Shown one piece after another: positions 1-12,300 of a stretch of 64,000 bases of DNA (positions are counted from its first letter, which is position 1; every line of letters starts with the position of its first letter). Origin of the DNA: Actinernus sp. WN-2022 (lineage: Eukaryota; Cnidaria; Anthozoa; Actiniaria; Actinernidae); contig JAOWCC010000936.1 in the NCBI GenBank assembly GCA_030867875.1, forward strand, positions 74,991,032 through 75,055,031, given 5' to 3'. Made by a program: the position numbers and the translations under genes. Below the pieces are notes generated by a model that saw only the letters and a list, made by a program, of their open reading frames with translations, was not told where the DNA came from and ran no database searches.

Positions 1-1780
1 AATGTTAACAAGTCATGTGGTCCTGACCTCCTTCCTGCAAGAGTCCTGCGAGACCTAGCTGATGAATTATCGCCAATATTAACATACATCTTCCAACAAA
101 GCTTCAATACCAGCATTATTCCACCTGACTGGTCCACAGCACTTATCACAGCGGTATACAAAAAGGGTCCCAAAGCAAATCCAGTAAATTACAGACCTAT
201 TTCCCTTACATGCCTGTGCTGTAAGGTAATGGAGCACATTGTCCTTAGCCATATGAATAAACACCTGGCCACTAATAACATCTTAGTAAATAACCAGCAT
301 GGCTTCAGAAAATAGCTGACCTGTACAATCCAGCTTATAACCGTTATTCATGACTGGGCTACTTCCTTAAATAATCGTAGCCAAACAGGTGTGATCCTAC
401 TGGACTTTAGTAAGGCATTTGACAAAGTGTCGCACAGTAAACTAGCTGCGAAGGTTGAATACTATGGCATTAATGACTGTACACTTGGTTGGATTAACGC
501 CTTCCTTCATAAGCGCTGCCAATATGTTTCGGTAAATGGTTCTCACTCAGATATTGCTTGTCACTTCCGGGATCCCCCAAGGCTCAGTCCTCGGCCCAAC
601 TTTGTTCCTACTCTACATTAACGACATTGTATAAGGTATCAACTCAAAGATCAGATTGTTTGCTGACGACACTGTTGTCTACCGACAGATTGAGTCCGAC
701 CTGGATCACAAGATCCTCCAGGATGACCTTGACACTCTAACGAAGTGGTGTGCATCATGGTCAATGGAATTCAATGATGTGAAGTGTCACTTACTGCCTA
801 TAACCAACAAACGCGAGCCGAGTAAGTTTACTTACCATATGAATGGCAAAGCTCTATCTCAGAAGTCTCCCATGATTACCTAGGGGTCATACAGTCACAC
901 GATCGTATCTTTGATGGAACGCTCATTGTTCTATAATATTACATCTAAAGCCAACAAAACGTTAGGAATTGTACGTTGGACATTGAAACCTTGTTCTTTA
1001 TCTGTTAAAAAACGAGCATATGAATCGCTTGTTAGACCCAGGCTTGAATACGCATCAGAGGCCTGGAACCCTCATACTGATTCTAATATACATCTAAGTT
1101 AGAACAAACTCAAAAGACTGCAGCAAGGTTCGTCTGCAATAACTATGATCGATATACTAGCACCTCCGACCTCGTTAGTTCCGTTCTCTAGGCTGGGACA
1201 CTCTTGAGAATCGAAGACTTGCCCAGCAGGCCACTATGTTTTATAAAATTCGTAATGGCCTGGTGGACATAGACTTCCCTCACAATATTGTCCCTAACCC
1301 CAGACACAATAATTTGTGCTACTGCCAACCTTCGTGTAATGTCTTGGCCTTTAGCTACTCTTTCTACGTCCGAACAATTCGTGTATGGAATAAGTTACCT
1401 GTTCACGTAGCTAACACACCGTCATTAGCATTATTTTCTAGCATTATTGGCCCTGCAATCAAGTCCATGAAGCCTCTTCCATATCTGAGGCATTTATAAT
1501 TTGTTTATATATTTATTTATTTAAAATAGCTACATTTACATGGCTATTTATTATACCTGTATTTAACTATTATTGTCCGCACTTGCACTATTTTATTGAC
1601 TTTGTACTTCACCATTGTATTGTAACTAGCTTTAAGCTTTCTTATTATTTTATGCACCTTCCGGTATTAGTGTATACTATCCAAGGAAGTAAAAATCTAA
1701 GATCTAAGACCTCCCTTTTTTCTTCCATATATTTAATCAGAGCAAGGTTGGCCAACAGATACCAAAGTATAAATAATTTT
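1..1780 (+). pseudogene. Decayed non-LTR retrotransposon (CR1/L2-like) reverse transcriptase, 5' end off window
   Basis: Frame 1 reads NVNKSCGPDLLPARVLRDLA... then NYRPISLTCLCCKVMEHIV, stops at TAG 313-315, resumes as GVILLDFSKAFDKVSHSKLA, shifts frame near 570, then MFADDTVVYRQ (the FADD catalytic motif) and, after more shifts, the LINE C-terminal part RTIRVWNKLPVHV. Several stops and shifts make it dead. The 3' end carries AT-rich sequence with short ATCTAAG tandem units near 1695-1710, as seen at LINE 3' ends of this clade. Clade assignment is by eye only. Confidence 0.85.
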
Positions 1781-3175
1781 TAATTTCTGGAGCTTAGATA
1801 TTCTTATGCAAATACTGTAAGTAGCTCATTTCATGCTCGTGTACGGATACTAACAAAGTAGATTTCGTTGTATTCTGCTATAGTACTGTCCACTTGCAGT
1901 ATTTTAAAGCTTTTCCCGCCATCAAGCAGCCAATCATATTCTTCTTCGAAATTTTATCAGCGAGCACCTGATTGGCTAAGACAGCGATTTCCTTTGTTTG
2001 TACATATACATATGCGACAACATTTTTGCGGACAGATGATCAGCTAACAATTAACACGCAAGAAACTGGTGAGCACCACATGTTCAGGAAAGTCCATATA
2101 AACCAGAACATGTGGTTTCTTTGTAACCTTTTATTTGCCCGTTTCATTTGTTTACAGCAGCGTGTGATATGATGTATACAGAATGAAGCTAAGTTTTCTG
2201 CCTTTTGGTTCATAAACGCAAACCCAAACCCAGCACAGCCCCACAGCCGCACATCTCACTTACAATGTACGTCGTGTACTAGAGTGTACAAGAATTCACA
2301 CAATACAAAACAATAGAACGAAATACACAATACAATACAATACAATACAATACAATTTGGTAGTACTTTATGTCTGCCTACATGAAGGCAGCTGTCGTTT
2401 GTGCTATTTACTATTTTTGCTCTTTCTCGTAGATATATAAATACTTAACCTAAACTCTATTACTTTAATCTTATTTAAAAAAATACATTTATTTCTGTTT
2501 CAGTCTAGTTTACACAAACTCTTATACTAGATCTAGTGCACTATCTACATTCACTTTTTATATATCCTGTATTTGTCTTATATATAGATTAATTTAAATA
2601 AGTTTTCCAGGGGCATAAGCAACTTTAGTAACCCTCGTGGTTTTATGCTTGTGCGGCCTCCACATTAGCAAATATCTTTTGTCGCATGTCCTAAATGTAA
2701 TGATTGTTTTGTTTTGTGGAAATAAAAACCTTGTAAGACGAACCGGTTCAAAAACACTTTTATAATATCCAGCGCCGAACGTTGTAATTCCCTCTGTTAG
2801 CAAGGAATTAAGTATAATGTAGTTAATAGTTCATTAGTATCAAATAAGTAGTTGCATACATTGCACATATATTTTATATTCTATATTTATTTTTTATATT
2901 TACTATATTTTAGAACATGTGTAAACCTTAGTAATTCAGTTTTTTTAACTGCAATCAAGGTATCGAAATAAACGATCTTATTTTTTATTTTATTTTTTGA
3001 ACCTTGAACCTTACTCATGCTGACATTTCACATATTTCTGCTGTGGGACTTCTAAATCGCTTTTCGCGCAAAAACGATCTTTATTTCCGTTACTTAGCGA
3101 ACCAATCAGGAATGAACAGCTCGATTGACCGTGAGATTATTCAGGGGCTTGTGCCTAATATTCATTGGAACCAAA
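1781..3175. other. AT-rich flank upstream of MAN1B1
   Basis: No coding exon seen. Holds the AATAC pentanucleotide run and its flanking repeat (separate entry); otherwise AT-rich with long TATATTT tracts. The last part, 3000-3175, is the probable MAN1B1 promoter. Confidence 0.5.
2300..2390. repeat. (ATACA)n microsatellite with TTTGGTAG flank
   Basis: About eight tandem ACAAT/ATACA units followed by TTTGGTAGTACTTTATGTCTGCCTACATGA-like sequence. The same arrangement (pentamers then TTTGGTAGCAATTCG...CCTACATGAAG) occurs at 30520-30608, so this is one end of an interspersed repeat family, not a lone microsatellite. Confidence 0.6.
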
Positions 3176-3214
3176 ATGGCGGATGTGTTGTGGCCTTCTT
3201 TTGGCAGTGAATAA
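3176..3214 (+). promoter_or_regulatory. Possible 12-codon upstream ORF of MAN1B1
   Basis: ATG in strong context (AAAATGGCG) opens MADVLWPSFGSE then TAA, 48 bp before the MAN1B1 start and in the same frame. Whether it is transcribed depends on the unknown start site; if it is, it would act as a uORF. Confidence 0.35.
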
Positions 3215-3262
3215 GTGATCTTTATAGCCCTTGTACCGAACTCCATTAGCTACAAACTGAAA

Positions 3263-3376
3263 ATGGCACAGTATATGCCTTGGAAATCTTCCCAAGACTT
3301 CATCACAGTTTCGATGCCACAGCGAGATTCCAGTTACGACAATAGCAAAAACCGGCGGAACACTTCTATCTATCGG
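3263..3376 (+). CDS. MAN1B1: MAN1B1 exon 1 (cytosolic tail)
   Basis: Encodes [13 protein letters not shown]... to ...TSIYR, 38 residues, polar with basic end. Ends CGG|GTGAGT, phase 0. Confidence 0.85.
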
Positions 3377-6300
3377 GTGAGTCGGCAAATTATCTTTGTA
3401 CATCAGCTTTTAAGTTTTATTTGTTAACTTCAGCGCTTTGAATGCAAAACGGATCAACGCTATTAGTTCTTGTTTGGTTGACGGTTGTGGTGTATTAATC
3501 GTTTTATCCAGCTAGATTGTGTGATATATATATACAAGTTAAGAGTTAAGTTAAATATTCGCGTTGGCATTTTCGAGTTTGGCGGTTTGGTGGCATGGTG
3601 TGGATTGCTAGATAGCATCTACATTTTGTAGCAATCATGAAGTATAACGAGAAGGATACAAACTATTGGGCTTGTACTACTACGTAAAAGATGCCCGGCT
3701 TACTGTTATATTTTATAGATCTGTCTACTAGGTGATTTTTGTTTCTTTCTGTTTTATATTTGCATTAATTGATATTCATGAACGAGTTATCGCGCTGTTG
3801 TTTAGTCAAGACATCTCGTTGACATACATGTGTTTTATATCAGAATGCCAATATTTAAATGTAAAACAATTTAGAGAGTAGTAGATTGCACTATATTTTT
3901 TTATTCCAAAGCTGTAATGTTGTATTCAATGTTATTTTGGGCTCCTTATTTTGTTAATGTGGACACGACGTGCTTCTTCAAATTAAATAATTTATGGCAG
4001 AAAGGATCAAATTTGCAAAACAGAAACTCTGTGTACATTTTAACTTCACAGTACACAAATGTGATCATAAAATATTTAAACAATTCACCCCCACAGACCT
4101 TATTTTCCATTGTCTATACAAAGCTTACCCAACCATTTTAATAAAACCTAACCACACATTAATGAAGTGGCAGGGTATTCTGCTGGTTCTGTATAACTTG
4201 GAAAAGACTGATATATATTTTTCAATCATTATGTACTCTTTTATTTAATGTGTTTTTTATTTAAAACTACAGTTGTGACAAGGTGACTTTTAATAACAAT
4301 ATATTTTAAAAGTGCAACTGGCATACAAATATAAATGGTCTATTTTCATTAGAGTAAATTGTATTGTAGCTCATACAGTGATTTTTTTTTCTTTTTCAGA
4401 AATGGAAAAGCCTCTCATCACTTCAGCGATCTCTTATTATTGTGCTTGCTATTTTAATTTCAGGAACACTTATAATATGGCATCAAACAACAAAAAGAAA
4501 CTTAAACATTGGGCAAGAAATGGCCCACAAGCCACACATAATCTCGAAGGAAAATATTTTACCATTGAAGAGACCAGATAGGGATGCAATGTTTCGTGAC
4601 AGCTTAAAGGAACTCCAGGAATTATCAAGAAAGCATGTTAGCCAAAAAAGAGGTCCTCCAAAACTCCAGGAGAGATTAAAACTAAATCAACAGCAATCTG
4701 ATAAGAAACAACTTGAAGAGAAACAAAGCAATGTTGAAAACAATGTTGGCTTAAGAGGAGCAGAATTGGAAAATGGTGAAATCCACGGTGACAATAATAA
4801 TAATGATCATAATATTAACAATGGAGAGAAACCAGCAGAAAACATTGGTGATACTGCTGGTGATGGGGATATAAATAAATCGGCTGGCGAATCTCAAGGA
4901 ATGGAAGTTAATGGAGTGTTTCTTGCCCCCCCTGAAAAAGTAAATGATCGTCAGAAAGCTGTAATCAAAGCATTTAAACATGCCTGGAAAGGATATAAGG
5001 ACTATGCTTGGGGGCATGATGAACTGAAGCCACTAACCAGGGGTTTCAGTGAGTGGTTTGGTGTTGGTTTAACAATAATTGATTCTTTAGATACAATGTT
5101 TCTAATGAATCTTAAGGAAGAATTTAACGAAGCTAGAAACTGGGTGGCAGATAGCTTAACATTTGAGAAGCATGTTGATGTTAATCTATTTGAGGTCACT
5201 ATCAGAGTACTGGGTGGATTGCTGAGTGCCTATCACCTTTCAAAGGATGACATCTTTCTAAAACGAGCTGTAAGTATTCCATAAAATGAAGGGTGCATTT
5301 GTTTGGGACGATTATGGAAAAAGCAGGGCTTTCAAAATGAGTTGGTGGCCACCAGAACTCTGGCGGTTGCTTCAAGTTACATTGCCAGTTTTTTCTCTTT
5401 ATCAACAGACATGAAACTTTTGCTTGACTTTTAATCTTTTGTCACAGATGACTATTTTCTTATGTTGACCTACTACTCAAAAAACATTTTGAAATCTCTG
5501 AATAAGAATTGCTGGAATAATAATTATGTGTATGTCTAAACATTAATTTGGGAGCTATTCTTATTCTGGTGTACTTGGAATGCATTCTGTGTATAAGAAT
5601 ATTTCAGAATATCCCAAATAAACACACCCTAATATATTAGCCATTTACACTGATGCATGTCACTTACATAGTAGGCCATTACATGATCTTGGTGCTCACA
5701 TGTGTAACCAGAAAGTAGCTACCTTTTAAGCAACCATAATGTACAATCATGCAGCACCATATGTCATTAGTTTGAGTCATTAGTTTGTTGATTCTCGCCC
5801 ATGCTCCAAGGATTTTTCTCTTGTTTTTCTCCCTCCATAAGAATCAACATGTGAGTTGAGCATTGGGTGCAGAGGATCATATGAATGTAGTATTAAGGAG
5901 TGTGTGTGGAAATATGAGTCTCGGATATATTAGCATATCTTGCTGGAGGCCTAATCAGCCTCATTCATCCAAGGATAAACAAAAGATTTAATATTTTTTA
6001 ACATGTAGCCAAATGTTATATTGTAAACGAGAACTGGCTGACAGTGGATCAACCAAAATTGCAATATATAACTCGGGGGGGTAGTAAAAATAAAAGAAAA
6101 TTGATGGAGAAAGAAAAAGAAAATAGAATGCTAAATATATATAATGTCAATTTATTATATGACTACATGTAGATATTTACAAAAATTGGGATAAAAAAGA
6201 TGATTACATACACCTGGTTGAATTCTAATAGCAGCCTAGGAGGCAGTTATTACAGTTGTTATCTATCAAGTTGGAGAGGTCCTTAGTTCTTATGCATAAT

Positions 6301-9300
6301 TTAACATATTTAAGATTAGATTAGCAAAGAACAGGTGGCTGCGTTCATCCAAACAGCCATTGGAAATCACCTGGTTGCCAGTTTGATATATGTGATTGAT
6401 CATTCCATAAACTGAATAAATGGCAAACAAAAGAGTGAGAGATCTGGTTTGGTGGATTTAACAAGTTAAAATTAAGGCTTCACATTTAATAATTCTTAGA
6501 CTACTGATAGATAACAGAGACGTTTATGGACTGAAATGTACAGTTTTTTCATCCTTGACAGTATCTTGTCCCGTTTACCTGTAAATCAAGCATGAGAATG
6601 TGATTCATGGTACTTAAATTATTAATGATATAGTAGACAATTTTATAGTCATTTGTATTATTTTATTGTCACTGAGTATTAGTTGCATTAATTGTAGCTT
6701 CTAAACCCCATGACCAATAATATTTGTTGCGGTCTGTACTTATATAGAGCAGATTTCTTATGAGTGGGCAAGTTACGACAATGACTTAATGGCACAGTTA
6801 CTTTTCAACATGCTGTGATGTTGAAATTGTTTTTGTCTTTCTGATCCAATCAAATTACATAGTTACAGTACGGTTATGGTAAGGCTATGGACATACCATA
6901 TTTTTGTCCCACTCATACGAAATCTGCCTCCAATATACAAACTTGTTCAATCAGATGACACCTACATTCGTACAGTAGATATGCTGTAAAACTTACAATA
7001 CTGTCAAAGCCTCAGGGGCAGATCTAGGATTTTGTGAAAGCAGGTCAATAGGTGGGGTTTTTTAAAAAAAAAAAAAATCTAGAGACTCTGAAATGCTATT
7101 TACAGTGATCTCCAGGAATCATGCTGGGGTTACAACCACCTGAATCCACCTCTGAAGCCATTACACTCTATTTGTCTTAATCTTGTCCAGGTTGATTTAG
7201 GGGATCGTCTGCTCCCATGCTTCTCATCCCGATCTGGTATCCCATACTCTGATATTAACCTACAGACGAGGCTGGCTCACCCACCACGCTGGGGGCCTGA
7301 CAGTTCCTTATCAGAAGTCAGTACAATTCAGTTAGAGTTCAGGGATCTTAGCCATATCACTGGAAATCCTGCCTATAAGGTATGCATGGTTTGTACACAT
7401 TAGGCACCTTTTTTCAAAACAAAATGCAATTTACCTAGGCAAAGTTAAATATTCCAGTCTATTCTGGGAACCATGTGGTAGTGTTTGGGTACCCTGTGGT
7501 AGTGTATGGGTACCATGTGGAAGTGTTTGGGTAGCCTATGGTAGTGTTTGTGGACCCTGTGCTAGTATTTTGGTAACCTGTGGTAGTGTTGGGTTCCCTG
7601 TGGTAGTGTTCGGGTACCCAGTGGTAGTATTAGCCGGAAATTCTGGGTCAGCATCTAATGCGACTTTTAGTTGATCATTGTCTGCATTACTTTGCTGTGA
7701 TTTTTATAAGCTTTTCAGTTGCATTTTGCTTTTCAGTTGCATTTTTTTCACACCTGTATGTGACCCAATGCTCTGGGCTATGTTGTTGCTCCACCCAAAG
7801 TTCATCCCCGTGCACTGAACCCGAAACTCGAGTTCAGGGTTCCCACAGTCAGGGAAGTGTTGGGAATACAAAAAAAATCAATGTCAGGGAATTCAGGATT
7901 TGGTTGGGGAAATCCCAAATCTTAATGAAGTTAGTGAAAATTCAGGGAACTCAACGTACTTACATTGTACATGTATTTCTTAGGGCTGTTCTGTTCAATG
8001 TTTCTATCTCAAAATAAGCATTGAATATTTGAAAAAAATATAGCTGGCATGGTCAGTGAAAAGTCTGGGAACCCTGAAGTTCCTTCCACACCCAGGACCC
8101 ATCATTGAGCTATTGCTTTTCTTTGTTACACATAAACCTCTATGATGATAACATTTGGTGGACTGCATGTACATTTTGAATGCCTTCTTTTACAGAATGC
8201 AGTTGATAATGTTATGCAACACTTGCATAGCCTGCCTAAGAAACATGGCCTGGTGCCAATATACATCAATGCTGACACTGGAAAGCTCAGACCAGCATCC
8301 ACCATCACTCTCGGAGCAAGAGGTGACAGCTATTATGAATACCTGCTGAAACAGTGGCTACAAACTGGCAAGACTGAGGACTGGTGAGAAATTACATGTT
8401 TTGTTCCTTGATCCAGTTTTCTTACAATCATTACACTTACATGTACCGTAATACATTTTTGTAACCCATGGGCAAATATCTCTTATTAACTGAGTGCAAG
8501 ATTCATATCGTAAGTTATGAAGCATGTGGGCCATAAAAAGGGAAAACAAATGAGGATCCATAACTTACATGTACATGTATGTAGAGTGGCAAAGCCATGA
8601 GAGCCAGAGCAGCCACGAGAGTTGAGCGACAAAAATATGGCTTCACTGCTCGGTGTGTTGGCAGGAAAAAATTACCTCTCGCACCCAGGATAATAATAAC
8701 AATAATAATAATGATAGTGATTGTAGTCGCTGCCGCCGCCGCCGTTGTTGTTAATTCTGTGAATTAACGAACAAAAGCTTATTTTGGACCCCCAGCGGAG
8801 TAGCACAATTATATGTACCCTCCTGTGATTGGTTTTTACTAATGCTCATTCTTACACGTCTTCTGAATGGCCATTTAACTGTCACCAGTGCGACTTACAG
8901 CTAATTTACATTTCAAAATATTTGTTGAGAAAAGCAATGGCATCTGTACAATATCAGTTTGACATCAATATTTGTTTGCTAGAACAAGAGCAGTTGACCG
9001 TAGTTGAGTTCAGATGTGGCACATACTAGATCTTTCCAAGCTGTATGGGAGATTTGTTTGTGTGTTCCTCAAACGAGCATTTTGTTATGACAGATTCTAT
9101 TTAATGTGTTTGGCAAGTTTCCTTTCATGTGGCACTAAACTACGGGCAGCCTATTATGTTACATTACTTCAAAACCTGACCCGAAATTGAAATAAACCTA
9201 ACCTTCTCCGATAGTAAAACACAGGGAAATGGTGACTGAGCTCGTCTAGGGTGAGAAATCCCAAGTAAACAGCTGACTCATATGCAAACGAACAGTTTCA

Positions 9301-12300
9301 ACCGAGCGGCCTCTGACATGAACTGCCCATCATAACAATCTCCAAGGCTGGTGACAGTTGAATGGCCATTCAGAAGACATGTAAGAATGAGCATTAGTAA
9401 AAACCAATCAGAGGAGGGTACATATAATCGTGCTACTCCGCTGGGGGTCCGAAACAAGCTTCCATTCGTTAATTCGCAGACAGACTTAACCAGGGTTCAG
9501 TTCGGATGCGACACAGGCTAGTGCATGGGAGCATCAACGATATTGTTCCACAACTTCTGTACAGTCTGTAACAGTGTTCTTATAAGTAAATTGTTGATCA
9601 TTGAACATATGTACATGTTACCTTATTACAGGCTGAAGAATGATTTTATTGATGCTATGGATGGAGTCATATCTCTGTTAGCCAAACGGTCAGAACCTAA
9701 CAAGCTCCTCTATGTTGGGGAATTACTGTACGGAAATTTATTCAGTCCTAAGATGGTAAGGGAGATGTTTTAATGCAACTTTACCCAGAGGTTGTAATGA
9801 CACAAATTTCTATGACACTATATACAAAATCAATATTATGTAGCTGTACATGCATGTACATGTATATGTTGCAAGTAATTTTTTTCAGTATTTTCTTTAC
9901 TTAGGTACTTTGTTTTTACCTACATGTAGGTAATTTTTGTTTCCAAAAATAAATTCACGCCCTCTACCCCTCCATCTCCTTATAGTGCTACACTGTACCA
10001 TATAATCAGCTGTACTAATTACCATATACTTTATACCTGCACTGTCACTTAGACAAAGTGAACCAATTACATTGCAAAATGAAAACAAAGCATTCCAATT
10101 TCGTTTTAGCCTGCGAATACAGCCATCTTGTATCGGGAACCACAATCAAAACGTGGCCCCCAAGAGAGACATCTGCGTCTTGAGATGGAAAATTCCATAC
10201 TGATGACGTTTCGCGGATAGGATCTGGTCGTGTCATTTGATTGGCTAGTATGCCTAATTATCACATAAAAGCCAATCAAACGAATGCGACCAGATCCTGT
10301 CTGCAAAACATCATCAGTATGGAATTTTCCATCTCAAGATGCAGACGTCTCTCTCGGGGGCCACGTTTTGATTGTGGTTCCCGAGGCGAGACAGCTGTAT
10401 TCACAGGCTAATTTCGTTTCTTTAGCACATCATTATTGAATACAAGACAACAGCATTTCAACTTGCTCGGGTTTGGAATGCTTTGTTTTCATTCTGGTAG
10501 TTGTTGTCTGAGATAGGCTACAGTAATCACAGTAAAGGCCCTTGGCATCCACTGGTAACATCTGTAGAAATCCTAGCATGCAGGACTGATAAATATTACA
10601 GACCATACAGCTTTAGTCAGGTTTGCTTTACACAGTAAAAATAGAGATATAGTTTGTACTTAGTACTACAGTTTACCAGTTGTTTTGGCACTTGGTCACA
10701 CTCTATCAACTAACTAGCTGACAGTGCGATTGGTACTGTGGTTAGTTAGGAAGTTCAGGTCTCATTCTCTAGTCAGCCCTAGAATATCATTCCAAGTCGA
10801 CCTCATTTGCCAGCACAGAGGGTGGTCACTACCAGAGATTTGTTTGTGTCAGTGGTTCTTTTACGTCCCCGTTTTTGGAGTCGGGGCCACCAGCTTACGT
10901 GCATGCATGGTCATCCAAGCCATGAGGGATGCACAGTCCCCAATGTAGGGTGCCATGTTTTTACACCGTAAGAAGAATTACTGCATTGACTGGGGTTTGA
11001 ACCCAGGTCTAGGACATGAAAGGCGGAAGGTACTAATCGGTATGCCACTGCAGCTCTCTAATAAATAATAGTGTATACGTACTACAACAGCAATATACTC
11101 TAATGTAACGAGCAGGAGCTAATCATTATTGATCATAACTAATACTTTACAAAGGTTCATAAACCTGGCAATTTAACAAAATAGACCAATTGATTACCAC
11201 TGTTTTCATTGCTACACAGTGGCAGAGACCAAAGTCACAATGTGTTGCTTGTATTGAATACTGTCAATCATTCAAACTGGGAGGGCTACTTAAATTAGCT
11301 TACTTTTTGACATTAGTCCTAATTTGAATGATTGACCATGGCCCAGTCCAAAAACTACACATTGGGGTTTCATTAACGCACAAGGGGGGAGGGGGGGGGG
11401 GGGGGTCTCTAATGCACACAATTCTGTGGGGATGCAGAAATTGTATTGTTGGGGATTCCAGGATGCAGCTTGGAGAGAAAGCAGTTTGATTAACAGCAAG
11501 CAAAATCAAATAAGTTATGCAATCTGACCTTTTAGATGCAACAGTTATTCATTCTTTCATGTTTCTATATTTTTGTTACAAGTTTTTTCACTTTTAAACG
11601 CAAATTGTACCTCATGTTCACAATCAATATATCACTGTTTAATATAACTGGAGTAAGTAGAAGTTATTTGGACCCTTATATATTAGATAGATAGATACTT
11701 TATTCGTACTCAAACAACTTACATGTACATGATAATATTTACGGTGAAAAAAGGTATAATTGAGAGAGAGCACTAGCTACTTACAGTAGATAGAGCCACT
11801 TAAAGGAGAACTGAACCCTAAATCAATCCGACGACTATACAAACTTGTATTCAAGAGAAATAGGTTCTGCTATTTTGTTTCTTTGTGGTGCAGGTCTAAA
11901 AAGAGGAAATATGTTTTGAAGGTCGAAAAATAGCTGATTCTCTGCTGATAAAGCTGGTTTGTGTGGCGCCGCGGTTCAATTCAGTGCTTTTTTCCCCGTA
12001 TCGTACGTCATGCATACCAAGGAAAAGCAACCACACCTTCAACACAAAAAAAAGAACAATAGTGAGATAAACTAAGAGCCGAGTTAAAATCCCGAGTTGG
12101 ATTTCCGAGTTGGATTTTCGAGGTGGATTTTCGAGGTGGATTTCCGAGGTGGGCAGTTAGCGAAATACCTAAATTTTCATCATTACAAGGAAATGTAAAA
12201 GCCAACAAACGACTTTTTTGAAGGGCCATGTATGTCTCTTAAATAAATGATATGCCACATTTCACGCGTAATTTGTAATTTCACATGTGAAATTTCAAAC

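Noticed and set aside
10980..11060. Possible functional tRNA gene
   Set aside because: A and B boxes are visible but the acceptor stem does not pair and a SINE body follows; called a SINE. The same holds at 17873, 31312 and 53955.
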